64,000 nucleotides of DNA. It comes from Gamarada debralockiae (lineage: Eukaryota > Ascomycota > Leotiomycetes > Helotiales > Hyphodiscaceae). Below the pieces are notes generated by a model. It was not told the origin of the DNA. It worked only from the letters and a program-made list of their open reading frames with translations, and did not search any database. Location of the stretch: assembly GCA_002803225.1 (NCBI GenBank), contig NXFV01000700.1, positions 124,001 to 188,000 on the forward strand, given 5' to 3'. Below, piece after piece: positions 23,847-35,520 of this stretch (positions are counted from its first letter, which is position 1; the number at the start of each line of letters is the position of its first letter). Position numbers and translations under genes: made by a program.

Positions 23847-24602
23847 GTGGCGATGAATTCACAGCAATACATCAAGCTAGCACAATCGCTACCCCCGCGA
23901 TTAATACGATTCTTCGCGCGGTACCCACCTCAAGCCATCCTTCCGCAATCCCAATCCTCTCAGTCCCCCGAATCCTCTGCCTCCTCCACATCGGCCACAG
24001 CTGCGACTTCATTCGACTCGACAGTTGCAGAGCAAATACCAGAAGGGCAAGATGGCCTCGCAGCCCCGTCACCTTTCAGATCGCAAAAGCATCCTGTGAC
24101 GGGAAAATGGCACGATCCGGTTTTCAGCTTAAGGAGACAGGCAGAGCTGGTGAAGCTGGCGAGACAACATGGCGTGGAGGATTTGCTGCCACATTCGATA
24201 AAGGGCACGGAATATAGATTGCAGAGGCGAATGGAGAATGGGTTGAGGGTTAAAGGGACGGGTGTTGGGCAGCGGGTTAAGGGAAAGGAGAGCGAGCGGA
24301 CGATGAAGGGACGGTATGTTATCTCCACGTTTCTTGAGGCTGTTTACTTGAGAAGGTTATGGGGATGTTTTACGGAATTTTGGGGGAGGGTGCTTTGGGG
24401 AGGGGATTTTGGAATGATGAACAATGCTGATTTTGGGTGAATATAGGTTGGAGAAACGCAGACAGGCTATGTTGGAGATGCCGTCGATGATTCAGGAGTG
24501 GAAGGAGGTATTTGTTCCTTCACCTTTGAACGGTGTTCGCTGGATGCTAATGCATGATTGTAGAAAGGACATGGTCGTGGATGGAAGAAGTGGCCGAAAT
24601 AA
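23847..24602 (+). CDS. MRPL25: Mitochondrial large ribosomal subunit protein mL59 (MRPL25)
   Basis: Fungal mitoribosome component of the 54S subunit. Three exons, 23847-24313, 24447-24507, 24564-24602, give 188 aa. The N-terminal block SLPPRLIRFFARYPPQA is characteristic of the family. It is followed by a Ser/Ala-rich insert, then HPVTGKWHDPVFSLRRQAEL and a basic region, EKRRQAMLEMPSMIQEWKE in exon 2, and the short C-terminal exon KGHGRGWKKWPK. Two in-frame ATGs lie close together (codons 1 and 3); the first is taken. Mitochondrial import is inferred from the family and the basic, amphipathic start. The first intron is rather long (133 nt). Neighbouring PRP28 is transcribed from the same intergenic region. 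Confidence 0.88.
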
Positions 24603-26992
24603 GCTGTGTCATGATGAGTGCAGGATATGGCATCAGACTCCGAGCTGGAGGTCTAAGTGTACAAACATTGTACTGGATATGGATTGCATGGGAAAGGGCG
24701 TTACAGCAATGGCACTATGGTGCATATGTACATCACCCTTGATAGGACTGAAAACGGTAGAATGGAGCACCTTCGAAGAAACCCTCGGGAGTAGACAGAT
24801 ATCTCACGTAATGTGATTTCATGTTTAATAAGGCTGGCCACATTATTGGACACGCCTCAAGCCACGACTCGAGGCTATCCATACACACAGGACCCCGTGT
24901 CACGACTTCAGCTTCACAGCAACAAGTGGGAAGGTTCATTATCATGTGAAAGAGTCCAGCCTCTGACGTAGCCTACAGCTACTGTGAGATCCAACAAGAG
25001 ATCTTAAGGGTCAGATGAACATGCAGAATGAGTGGGCTGCGAATCTGATAACAGAGAGACTTGAATTTGGCATGTGAACTCATACAGTATGGAAATTCCG
25101 TTGAAAGATGGGAGGAGGCGGAAGGGAAAACAATGGCGAAGAATGCATCTCTAAAACCAAACTCTGAAAGGATTGAGTTGGATCACCACCATTGCTGCTC
25201 CCAACCATTCCACCATTCCAATTCTCTCTTCTTGACCAGTGGGATCCCATCACCTCGGCAGGCTCAAAACACGTGAGGAAGCGGAGAAACCTTCCCTCCG
25301 CCGCTTTTCCAGGATTCACTCCACAATTCTAAGGCTGTCAGCTCCACACAATTTGCTCAACAAAAATCCCAACAAACCCCGATGAAGTTAGAGGCGATCG
25401 TCGGTCCCTGCAGCAAGGGTCCTCACAACCAGGGTCTGATTGGACAATTCGCACGTCGAACGTCAAATCGCCGCGAAATCCCTTCAACCTTCATGCATTT
25501 GATAGGATGGGTTTTTGTGTTCTGGAAGGTGTTATATCTGTGCCTGGCTGATCAGCCGATTGGAAAAAGAAAGGATGCACATATCCTTAGATCCCGATCC
25601 CGCGTGTGCATTTGCATGTGAAATTTGAAGCTGAAAGAAGGGTGAGAGGTGCGTGGGATGACAGATGATGACGAGCTGAATTAAAACGCCTTGCGCATGT
25701 TGAAAATGCCACCGCTAGTTTTTCCTGGGCAGACGGGGCATATCAAAGCTGCGGACTATTGAAACTTGATCAAAGGGTATGTTCCGAGGATGCGTTTGGC
25801 GGTGAGGATAAAAGACAGGTCGACCTGGCGCCCCCACAGATTTCTCCCCAGTAATACTTAATCTAGACGCATGTTGGAAGTCGGGATGCCTAGCTTTCTC
25901 CACGACGCTCACGGAGGAGAAGAGGGCGGTGTCTCGTCCACAATCCAAAGCGAGATCGTGGTTGCCGCTGTCAAGTGGGTACTCCCCTTGTTTGAAAGCT
26001 AGAAACAAAGACGGTGAGGTTTGAGAGAGAGGCCAGAAAAAGAATGATTTCCGAAGGGGCAGGATTGGGGAGGTACAAGCTGACTGGTATCAGCAGACCT
26101 TGTCGTTGTATTCTTGTGGCGAAACTGCATAATGTTGTGGCAGACTTTGACCGCCGAGTTGTGGTGCTCCTGGAAATGATAGTAAAAAAGGGGAGGTGTT
26201 TGCATATGACAGACGAAAACGGATGGGAGGAAGGATTGGTAGAGGTCAAACTTGGGTGACACTACGCCAAAATTAAATATGGGCAGACAACTTGAAGACG
26301 GCCAAAGACTTGCTTGATGCCCCTAAAGAACACGAAATTGGTCTGGTTGAATATCCAAAACTTACCCACAAATGATAATGCACTTCCGTTTCATCACATC
26401 TAGATCTGTAACACTTGAAACTTCCCTGTTTGGATGATATCTCCAATTCAGCTTTTGATATTCAGTAGATCTTTGCAAGAACGAATCACCCTTTCTATAC
26501 GGTTATCCTCTTAGATAGCGCCTAAGAAAAATCATTTGTTGCCGAGAAGCTACGCTCGACAATTGGGACCCTTGTAGAAACGAGGCGACGGTCTTTGCCT
26601 GCAAGTCAATTTGGCGGGACACACAATAAAACCCTCTCGACACCCCTTCCGAGGTCACTTCTTTCTTCACACCGTTCAATATCATTTTGACAATTTGGCC
26701 GAAGAGAAAGTACCGCTGGCAAAAGTTTGTATGTTCTCCCATTATTCTATTAATTCAATTAATCAAGAAACATTTACTAAGTTCATTTCATAGGTGTTCT
26801 CCTCCACAGAAACTCACCCTTCCCTTGTTTCGAGATATCTCCCGTCGAAGAAATCTCAACAAACACTTTCGACCACGACATACCTTTTTCGAGCTGTCCC
26901 ACGTCCCAATCGAACCGCGGAATACTCAATTACTTGATTGTTCCCTCAAGTCCTCTTTCAAAGCCCCAAGCATTAAATATACAACTCCCACA
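24603..26992. other. Long intergenic stretch upstream of the desaturase gene
   Basis: About 2.4 kb with only scattered frames of 60-97 codons on both strands that look like chance. No repeat, tRNA or transposon signature was recognised. The last 300 bases serve as promoter and leader of the desaturase gene, including a probable 5' UTR intron listed separately. Confidence 0.45.
26729..26793 (+). other. Probable intron in the 5' leader of the desaturase gene
   Basis: GTATGT donor at 26729, a TTTACTAAG branch-like sequence near 26773-26781, and a TTCATAG acceptor ending at 26793 make a well-formed 65-nt fungal intron, about 200 bases before the ATG at 26993. Predicted from sequence only. Confidence 0.45.
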
Positions 26993-28521
26993 ATGGCTTC
27001 GACCTCGATACCAGCGCGCACCGTCCTGCGAAGGACGGTCACTGCCACCACCGCAGATTCTGCACCTTCCACGGCCGCTGGGTCCCCAAGTGATACCCCA
27101 AGACAATCACCATCCACCACTTCTTTGTCGTCAATGTCGTCGTTGGATGATGTGAAGGAGGAACGTTATGGCAAGCTCATTGATACATACGGAAACGAGT
27201 TTGAGCTTCCCGACTACACAATCAATGATATTCGAAACGCAATTCCCAAACACTGCTTCGAGCGATCTGGTTTGAGGGGGTTGAGCTATGTTGCTCGGGA
27301 CATCGCCAGTCTTGCGATTACCTTCATGCTCTTCAACAAATTCGTCACTCCAGAAAACATTCCCTCGACCCCAATACGTACTGGGGTTTGGGCTATATAC
27401 ACCGTCATTCAAGGTCTTTTCGGTACTGGCCTTTGGGTTCTCGCTCACGAGTGTGGTCATCAATCGTTCTCTCCCTCGAAGATTCTTAACGACACAACTG
27501 GCTGGATCTGCCACTCTGCTCTTCTCGTTCCATACTTCTCCTGGAAGATTTCCCACGGCAAGCACCATAAAGCCACTGGAAACATGGAGCGTGATATGGT
27601 TTTCGTCCCCAAGACTCGTGAAGAGTATGCTAGTCGTATCGGAAAGCTCGTCCACGAAATTCACGAATTAACCGAAGAAACCCCAATCGCCACTTTTCTT
27701 CACTCAATCGGCCAACAACTCTTTGGCTGGCCCATGTACCTTTTCTCCAATGTGACTGGCCACAACAACCACGAGCGTCAACTTGAAGGTCGTGGAAAGG
27801 GCAAGGTCAACGGCTACTTCACTGGCGTCAACCACTTCAACCCAGCCAGCCCTCTGTACGAAGCCAAGGACGCCAAACTCATTCTCTTGAGTGATCTCGG
27901 TCTCGCCATCACTATCACTATCTTAGTCTCTCTTTGCAAGACTTACGGATTCCAAAACATGCTTGTCTGGTACTTTATCCCTTACCTCTGGGTGAACCAC
28001 TGGCTCGGTACGTACCCCTTTCCCTTTACAATTCCCAAATCTAACAATTTCCAGTCGCAATCACCTACCTCCAGCACACCGACCCCACGCTTCCCCACTA
28101 CTCCGCCGGAAGCTGGAACTACGTTCGTGGCGCCGCCGCAACCATTGATCGCGAGTTCGGTTTCGTTGGCCGCACTCTTCTCCACGGCATAATCGAGACC
28201 CACGTCTTGCACCACTACGTTTCCACCATCCCCTTCTACCACGCCGACGAAGCAACCGAGGCCATAAAACCTGTCATGGGCCGCCACTACCGCGCCAACG
28301 TCGAGGGCGGTTCTCTCGGTTTCCTTAAGAGCTTGTGGACTTCCGCCCGCTGGTGCCAATGGGTTGAGCCTTCAGAAGGAGCGCAGGGAGAAGGCAAGGG
28401 TGTTTTGTTCTTTCGCAACCGCAACGGTCTCGGTACTCCACCTCTCAAATTGAAGGAAGTCAAGCCTGCTGTTGGTAATGCGAAGATGGGAATGGTTGTT
28501 GGGGCTGACGAGTCGGACTAA
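26993..28521 (+). CDS. Delta-12 (oleate) fatty acid desaturase
   Basis: Endoplasmic-reticulum membrane enzyme placing a second double bond in oleoyl chains to make linoleate, using cytochrome b5 and a di-iron centre. Two exons, 26993-28007 and 28055-28521, give 493 aa. The three histidine boxes are HECGH (152-156), HGKHH (188-192) and HVLHH (388-392). Hydrophobic segments flank them as in membrane desaturases. The block ELPDYTINDIRNAIPKHCF near residue 64 is the form seen in fungal delta-12 enzymes; an omega-3 desaturase is the main alternative. The first 50 residues are Ser/Thr rich. The intron carries GTACGT, CTAAC and CCAG signals, and joining it restores WL-VAITYLQHTDP. The start is the first ATG after the probable leader intron. 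Confidence 0.92.
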
Positions 28522-29009
28522 TTTGCGGGATGGGAAGGAAGCGAGAGTGATTGCATTGTATTTTTGCTTTGATTCAGCGATTTGCTGAGAGGTGTTCTGG
28601 CGTACGTTTGCTCATGGTCGATCGTTTAGCATGGGCTAGTCAAAGAGGGGGTAGAGGAAGAATGAAAAGCTCGCAGATAGAACTGTGATAGACGTCTACA
28701 CAGAGATACCATTAGAGTAATGTGTGTATAGAAGTTACATTAGTACATACAAGATTATTTTCTATTCGTTCGTTCTTTTTAGTCCGCAAGTGCTTGGGAA
28801 GAGAAGGTTGGCAAGAGATGTGTTGATCTGTGTCTCTTGCTATTGATGGACAGGTCTTTTCGAAGTTGGATATTATTAAAGATAGATCTTTTAAATTTTG
28901 GCTTCTTTTAGGAATAGGCATCCCCAGAATTAGATATCTGTACAGTTAGTATCTTCGAAATTAAGGATTTTCAAAGTTTGGATTTCCTAAAAGTTTGGAA
29001 GCCTCAAAC
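28522..29009. other. Intergenic stretch between convergent genes
   Basis: About 490 AT-rich bases between the desaturase stop and the end of the minus-strand BNR_4 gene. No gene or repeat recognised; it must contain both polyadenylation regions. Confidence 0.5.
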
Positions 29010-30574
29010 TCAAGCCACCCCATCTTCCCTTTCCAGATCAAAGTCCAACACAACCACGCCCCTTTTCTCATCAACCTCCTCCGTTCTCGTAAATACCGAC
29101 AACACATAAGAATCCTCCAACCTCCCAACATCAACGCACGGCTCGCCATCAAATCCCTCACCCCTCCATACCGTCGCCCACTTCCTATACCCCTCGCTCT
29201 TCCTCGCCCTCATCAAACTTAGACTCGAGTCCGTATTCCCCGGCAGTGCCAAAACCACATCATTCCTCCTGTCCACGCAAATACTTGCTCGATTCCCCGT
29301 TTCCGTCGGCTTCGATTCTGCTTCAATAGCCATACTGGCCCACCTCCCTCCCAATCATCAGAACACCATCCCAAGTCAAAATGGGAGGGAAACTTACCTT
29401 CTGGATCGCGATAGTACACTACCCATTTCTCCTCGTCGTCTATTTTCTGGCGGTTCAAAACCCAGAACCCGCCCTCCCAATCTGCACACTGCGATTCTTG
29501 GTTCAAAATCCCGCTACCCATCGGTATCTCGAAGACTCTTTCACCTTCGGCTCCAGGCTTGATAGTTTCTTCCCCTTCTTCTTGATTTCCAAGTTTCGCT
29601 AGCACATTACCAAGAGTTGAATGCCAGGTGAGACCAAGGTCGTCGGAATAGGCGTAATTGAGATCATAGTTATTCTCCGGTCCGTTGGGTCCTGCCTGTT
29701 GCTTATGTGCTCCTGGGGAGGAGGCGGGGATTGGGATGAAGTTTCTGTAACACCAGGAAATGTGGAGGCGAGAGAGACGGTAGTCTATGCCGTTGATATA
29801 GGGACTGTTTGAGATGCCGGTTAGGTGTTGTCCCAGGTAGGTGTAGAGATGGGTCGTTGAGGAGTAGTGGAATAGGATATCGGATCCTAGACCTGCTCTG
29901 CTCAGTACGTCAGCAGATGAAGGTATATTCAGGGATTTTAATGAGATGCTGATGAAGGTATGGACAATGTATAAATCTCGGCTCGAGCGAGATGGAGAGG
30001 AAACGCACTGTCCGATCCGCCATGTAAGTATCAAATCATCCCTCACATTCACAAATCGGGGATATGTAACCTCGTCCATCAACCCATTGTGTTCCACGCC
30101 AGGCAAGAAGTCCTGCGTCTTTGCAAACCTCCTCACCTCCCACCTATCCCCTTCCGTACCTGCAACACCAACTTCTGAAATCCTGAATCTCAACCTATTT
30201 CCCACTATCAGCCCCACTCCCCTATCTCAAAGAAAACCTCACCGGTCACAATGATGATCAAAAGCAACATGAATCGTTCCATCTCCTTTACACACTCCTA
30301 TCGAAATCGTATTATGACCATCATCGACTGTTTGTTCATAATCTTCAAAGATCAGTGTCTCCCATGCGCCTGTGCTGCCAGCTACGATTTGATGTCGAGC
30401 TAGGTTGGCATAACATGCCCCCTTTTTATTCTCATTGGGTATGTCTGTATAAAAGGCAGCGTATTGGAAACCGTTGACGGTCGTGATGGCGTGCTGCTGG
30501 AATGAATTCGCATTGATCCTATGCTTTCTATTCGGATCGCGACCAAGAACAGATATATCTGGGGCTGGAAGCAT
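29010..30574 (-). CDS. BNR_4 repeat-containing protein (possible polysaccharide-active enzyme)
   Basis: Four exons by hand, 30574-30243, 30194-30009, 29897-29398, 29347-29010, give 451 aa. The order of blocks fits the BNR_4 family: VNGFQYAAFYTD near residue 36, TISIGVCKGDGTIHVAFDHH near 92, TYPRFVN, YLGQHLTGISNSPYINGIDY, LHISWCYR, LNYAYSDDLGLTW, then, in the last exon, LPGNTDSSLSLMRARKSEGY and WRGEGFDGEPCVDVGRLED. These blocks make a beta-propeller. Members of this fold group include lyases and hydrolases of acidic polysaccharides, but the substrate cannot be read here. No signal peptide is seen from the chosen ATG. The last acceptor (TTGGGAG) is unusual but is the only one restoring the conserved frame. 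Confidence 0.8.
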
Positions 30575-31208
30575 TTTCAAAATCGAAATCTGAAATTAAG
30601 GAAATCGTTAGGATGAAGTATGTTTAGGACATGCACCTCGAAGCAGTGAGTTCGGCATGTGGCTTGGTACCTAAGTAGGATCCGCAAGTATACTTTCGCA
30701 CAAGCCAAACCTTTCCCAAATCTCTAGATTGACGACAGAATGCAAGAGCATCGCATACATTCATATATTAATCCACCTATCCTCTCTCTCACTGCCGTTG
30801 CACCAACCCCGGTGTTCGGCACATTATTCCCCGAACTCGCCAATACCCCACATCGATTGTCGTCCCCACATTCTATCCGCAAGGTTAAATGCAACAGCTC
30901 CAATCAAACACCGCTTTCTCAATATCTCAAGACTACGGAGTGGGTATCTTCAGATGCAAGGCATGGAGGGAGCTCTGACAGGGGAGCTCCGAGACGGACC
31001 GAGAGGGGGTTGGGAGCTGTTGACCCCGCAGCACATTGAAGCAAAGCTGCTATCTCTTTAAATATCCGTCCAGAGCAATAAGATAAGTTTGTCCTTTGTG
31101 ATTCCTTTTAGCCGCTTTTTTGCATTTGAGGATTTAAACTGCGAATCTGCTTGTTTGTGAATCCTGTTCTTTGCCTGCAAATCAGCGGATTTCCAGCACT
31201 TTGCGAAG
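30575..31208. other. Divergent intergenic region
   Basis: About 630 bases between the BNR_4 gene start and the MFS transporter start, so it holds both promoters. There are two overlapping chance frames of about 100 codons and no recognisable element. Confidence 0.45.
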
Positions 31209-33383
31209 ATGGGCTTCATCAAGAGCGAAAAAGTCGACCGCAAAGTCGTCGCCCAAGTCTCGCATCTGAATAATAAGACTGGACATTGGTGGAACGATCG
31301 TGGGCTTAGGACGCTTAATTTTCTCATCTTCATCCCGTTGATGAGCGAGTATGTGCAGGGTTATGATGCCAGTCTCATCAATAATGTGCAGCAGTTACCT
31401 GTTTGGCAGAAAGGTACGTCTCTTGACCTTTCAGGCTTATCTTCTTTTACTTTCTTCTTGGTAGCAGGAGACAGTGTTTAGATCTCTGGATCTGTTTCAA
31501 TGATTGAGGAAGAGATTGAAAGATACTGTTCCGTATTGGTTTGGAAGAGAGTTTGAGCGCTGATTTCAGAACAGAATTCCACACCCCGACGGGATCTTTA
31601 CTAGGGATTTTAAGTGCTAGCTATTGGGTGGGAAATGTCGTCGGAGTTTTCTTCATCACGCCTTTATCGGATCGGTATGGCAGAAGAATGGCGATGTTCT
31701 TTGGCAGTGTCGTCGCTGTCATTGGAACTGCGCTTTGCACGGGAGCTCAGAATTGCAAGTCAATCCTGCCTCATCGGCTACTGAGTCGGTTCTGATTTGG
31801 AATGCAGCGGGGATGTTCATTGCGGGGCGCTTACTTCTTGGGATTGGTGGTGTGGTTGTGGGAGCTATTGGGCCTGTGAGTTGAAAGGGAGAAGTATCGG
31901 TTCAAGGCTGATATGAGATAGGTCCTAGTTGCTGAGCTGGCATATCCTGGTATGTAGGGAAGGCAAAAGAAGAAAGAGTTGCTGATCTTGTGAGTTAGGC
32001 CACAGAGCTACGGCAACTGCCCTTTCAAACACACAGTATAGTATGGGGTCTATCATCGCAGCTTGGGTAACTTTCGGTACCTCTCCCATCTCCATTTCAT
32101 CCAACTTCTAGTAACAGGACAGGAACCTTCCGTATGAAAAGCACATGGTATTTCACCTCCCACCTAGTCCACTGACTACTAACTAACAATAAACAGGGCC
32201 TGGCGCATTCCCTCCATCTTCCAAGCCCTGCCCTCCCTCCTACAAGCCTTAGGCATATTTTTCCTCCCCGAATCACCCCGCTGGCTCGTCTCCAAAGGCC
32301 GCGAAGACGCAGCCCTCGATGTTCTAGCCCACTACCACGCAAACGGCGACCGCGAAGACGAAGTCGTACAATTTGAGTTCCGCGAGATCGTAGGAACGAT
32401 TGAACTCGAACTAGCAGCTAAACAAACTCGCTGGAGTGAGATGTGGCGTACGCCTGGCAACAAGTGGAGGATCTTCATTATGATTTGGTTTGGGATTTGT
32501 AAGCAGTGGAGTGGCAATGGGGTTGTGAGCTATTATTTACATACTGTGAGTTCCCCTTTCTGTGTTTGACAGAGGTGGCGGGGAAGGAAGGGGAAAGGGG
32601 AAAGGGCTGATGAGTAATAGATGTTGAATGATGTGGGTATCACAACGACATTCGACCAGACGCTCATTACGGCTACTTCCCAAATGTTCTCCTTCGCCTG
32701 CTCAGTCGGATTCGCCTTTCTCCCAGCACGCGTCGGCCGGCGTCCTCTCCTACTTCTCTCCATGGCGCTCATGTGGCTCGTCTTCACAATTATCACAATC
32801 CTAACCGGCTACTTCACCCACACGAAATCAAAATCCGCATCCTACGCCTCGGTAGCATTTAGTTCGTGTTCCCAGCTTCCTTTCTTCCTATTCCAGACTG
32901 TTTCCTGCCCTCCCCGCTTCTCCTGAAACAAACTCGTACTCTTAATCCCGTCCAGAAGAAGCTATGCTGACTCCGACATCCTGAACAGTCTATCTCTACT
33001 CAGGAGTTCACAATCTGGGTTGGACAGGGGCCATGATGTTGTACGTTGTGGAAATCCTGCCATACACAATGCGCGCAAAAGGCATCTCTCTCTTCTGGTT
33101 CATTACGGGGTTGGCTGGGGCGTTCAATACGTACGTGAATCCGATAGGTCTGAAGAGGTTTGGGTGGAAATTCTACTTTTTCTATGTGGCGTGGATAGCG
33201 GTTGAGTTTGTAGTTGTGTATTTGGCGTGTCCGGAAACTAAGGGGACGAGTTTAGAGGATGTGGCGCTTGTTATTGAGGGTGATGCTGCGACAGTTAGTA
33301 AATTGAATCCAGCTGCTGAAGCGGTTAAGGAGAAGGGTGGAGCGGAGAGAGGGGAGGTTAGGTATGTGGAGACTATTGGGTAG
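31209..33383 (+). CDS. MFS sugar transporter (sugar porter family)
   Basis: Plasma-membrane proton symporter for a sugar, 12 predicted membrane helices. Nine exons by hand: 31209-31413, 31575-31754, 31808-31875, 31922-31949, 31999-32076, 32123-32147, 32197-32545, 32621-32861, 32989-33383, giving 522 aa. Sugar-porter marks are GYDASLINN in helix 1, LSDRYGRRMAM after helix 2, LPESPRWLVSKGR at mid-protein, KQWSGNGVVSYYL in helix 7 and CPETKGTSLEDV at the end. The wording is close to fungal lactose-permease/hexose transporter-like proteins; the actual substrate is unknown. The intron after QN appears to be GC-AG (GCAAGT donor at 31755), and exons of 25 and 28 nt are needed to keep WVTFGTFRMKSTWAWR and the preceding helix. 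The first junction is least certain. Confidence 0.85.
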
Positions 33384-34162
33384 CGACCTGTGAGTTGGGG
33401 AAATTGGGCGCGATTTGTTGTGATAAGGTACGGATGAATGAGAGACGATATTAACTGAATGAATGGAAGGAAATGAATACTTCGAATGAATCAGATGTGG
33501 ACTTCTCAAGTGACTTCGTTTGCTTCCAACAAACATCAAGCTGCGCAGCAGTAAAACCTCAATCTGTACCTCGACCCTCCAGCTGTTCCCTTCACAACAT
33601 GGGAACCTGCGAGGGCTGAGAACCCAGCATCATCTATCCATTGGTTACCAGTTATCACATTCATCGTACGTCACACAGGGCTTCGTGTAACGTCTACCTC
33701 AGAAAGAACATGGAGGTGGTCAACAGAGACGGGCTTCTCCGTCCTGAAACGATATCTTGAACACCCAACGGAGTAAAGCATCAAATTGCAGATTTTTGCT
33801 TCCTTGTTCTGCTGGAAAGGTTCGCGATCAAGGGGAAATGCCGAAAAAGTTGAACGAATTGTGAAATGAGACGAAAGAAACTTAAGAAACTTAAAAAGAG
33901 ATGAGATTTCTGCGAAGATGGCAAGGGAAGTGTCTTTTTCTATTCCCAGGCGTAAGACTTGATTTGAGGGACAGATTGGGAAGTGAAGTGCTATAACTTA
34001 ACGGAGCGTCGAGAGGTATCTTCGCTTCAGATCCCTCGCCTCGTTCACTCCTAAAACCTCCGTCAACTACAACCAACATTCCCAACCGCCGCTCCACGCG
34101 TCATCCAACCGACCAGCTCACCCCCACAAACACCGAAACTCACCACGTTCCCATCAATCAAG
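33384..34162. other. Intergenic stretch upstream of MND1
   Basis: About 780 bases between the MFS transporter stop and the MND1 start. No supported gene. The final 150 bases are C-rich (CCCACAAACACCGAAACTCACC) and are the likely leader of MND1. Confidence 0.45.
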
Positions 34163-34884
34163 ATGGTATTCCGCCTTTTCACTCCTATGACGCGTTAGAC
34201 TTACTGACCATCATCCAGGCACCCAAAAACGTACCTCCTGCCGCCAAACAAGCCAAGATCCTCGAATGGTTCAAAGAAACCATGGGCGTCTACACACTCA
34301 AAGATCTCGAGAAAGCCCTGCCATCCATCGCAAGCATCAACCAGATGCAAGTCAGAGAATACCTACAAGCTTTGACCGACGAGTCTCTCATCCGATGCGA
34401 GAAGATCGGTAGCGGAAACTGGTACTGGTGCTTCATGAGCGACGCGAAGAAGATTAAAGAGAACCAGATTAATACTTTGAAGGGAGAGGAGGGCAAGCTG
34501 GTTGTGGTGATTAAGGATACGGAGAAGCAGATTGAGGAGGAGATGAAGATCAGAAACGAGGATGAGGAGATGCTTGAGGGTGGGGGAATGTATCGAAAGG
34601 GGATGTTGGAGATGCATGGGGGCTTGGTCAGGGAGATGGAGGAATTGGATAGGGAGTTGGTGCTTTATTGCGATAATGACCCCGCGGAGGCGATGCGTAA
34701 GATTGAGGAGACGAAGAAGTTGAAGGAGAGTGCGATAAAGTGGACCGACAACATTGAGTCTATGGAGTCCTACCTCGTCAACATCACGAACGGCGATCGA
34801 TCGGCAGCTGCCGTGGCCATGCAGCAGGCTTGTGGCGACGAATATGTTCTTGGAGAGGGTCTGAAGGAGCTTTGTTGTCCATGA
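34163..34884 (+). CDS. MND1: Meiotic nuclear division protein 1 (Mnd1)
   Basis: Partner of Hop2; the heterodimer helps Dmc1/Rad51 with homologous strand invasion in meiosis. Nucleus. The model has two exons: the first contains only the ATG (34163-34165), the second is 34219-34884, 222 aa in all, the family length. The N-terminal winged-helix DNA-binding part runs from KILEWFKETMGVYTLKDLEK to SGNWYWCF (residues 11-80). It is followed by a long coiled coil rich in Glu, Lys and Met, and a C-terminal NIESMESYLVNI block. Splicing straight after the ATG is a recurrent trait of MND1 genes in fungi and other eukaryotes. An internal start at 34282 would delete part of the winged helix and is unlikely. 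Confidence 0.9.
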
Positions 34885-34894
34885 GGTGGACTTC

Positions 34895-35215
34895 AACTTG
34901 CATCTCTAGACGGGAGAGACTTCCCGGGTTGGAGATTGTCCGAAGAAGCTCTGGAGATATACGGCGTGGGCGTTTGCTAGCATCTCTAGACTGCCAAGGT
35001 GAGTGAAGAAGCTTGTAGGATGGAAGGAATTGAGACTGACTTGCCTCTCGAGACTGACGACGTTTGCCGGACTTGAGATGGTCTGAAATGGCTTTGAGGA
35101 TACCCGAATACACGAAATTGGCTCTAACTTGCATCGCTGGACTGAAGGCTGTCTGCAAGGACTGAGAGAACTTCCCAATGAGCATTGACTAGTATCTCTA
35201 GACCGAAGAGGCTTG
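34895..35215. repeat. Degenerate tandem-like repeats built on CATCTCTAGAC
   Basis: The word CATCTCTAGAC or a close variant recurs at 34901, 34981, 35044 (CCTCTCGAGAC), 35132 (CATCGCTGGAC) and 35193 (TATCTCTAGAC). The spacing alternates at about 80, 63, 88 and 61 bases. Other shared words lie between them (CTTGCCGGA/GTTTGCCGGA, GAACTTCCC/GACTTCCC). This is five decayed copies, starting only about ten bases after the MND1 stop. Confidence 0.5.
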
Positions 35216-35490
35216 CCGGAGGGAACTCATTCGGAGATTGGCACGAGGCATACGCATAAAGAACTTATTTCTAGCTTTGACTTCTGTTCACACATGAGAC
35301 AGCCGTGACCTCGATTCAATACACAGCTATTCAAACAATTCGGTGTCGGCACTTCGACATACTTTGAGTCGTCGCACGGTAGGAGACAGTGAAGAGTCAA
35401 GTGTTTCAATCCTGGATAGGCTGACTGACACGGCAATGAAACGGGTACCTTAGTCGCATCAGAATTACTTCAGACTTCAACTCGCGATAA

Positions 35491-35520
35491 GACCACGAAA
35501 GACCACGATAGACCACGATA
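35491..35520. repeat. Ten-base tandem repeat (GACCACGAWA x3)
   Basis: Three consecutive units GACCACGAAA, GACCACGATA, GACCACGATA, flanked by partial copies (CGATAAGAC on both sides). Simple local duplication; no function suggested. Confidence 0.7.

Noticed and set aside
24000..24330. Minus-strand frame of 122 codons overlapping the mL59 gene
   Set aside because: It is the shadow of the recognisable mL59 coding strand.
25715..26262. Overlapping minus-strand frames of 87-97 codons as a small gene
   Set aside because: No recognisable motif, signal peptide or splice pattern; the plus strand also has frames of similar length.
26687..26992. In-frame extension of the desaturase upstream of 26993
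   Set aside because: The added residues are unlike the family, cross a good intron signal, and the ATG at 26993 gives the expected N-terminus.
29219..29346. Alternative last frame for the BNR_4 gene (VWLLKQNRSRRKRG type)
   Set aside because: The other frame contains LPGNTDSSLSL and WRGEGFDGEP, which fit the family; a different acceptor restores it.
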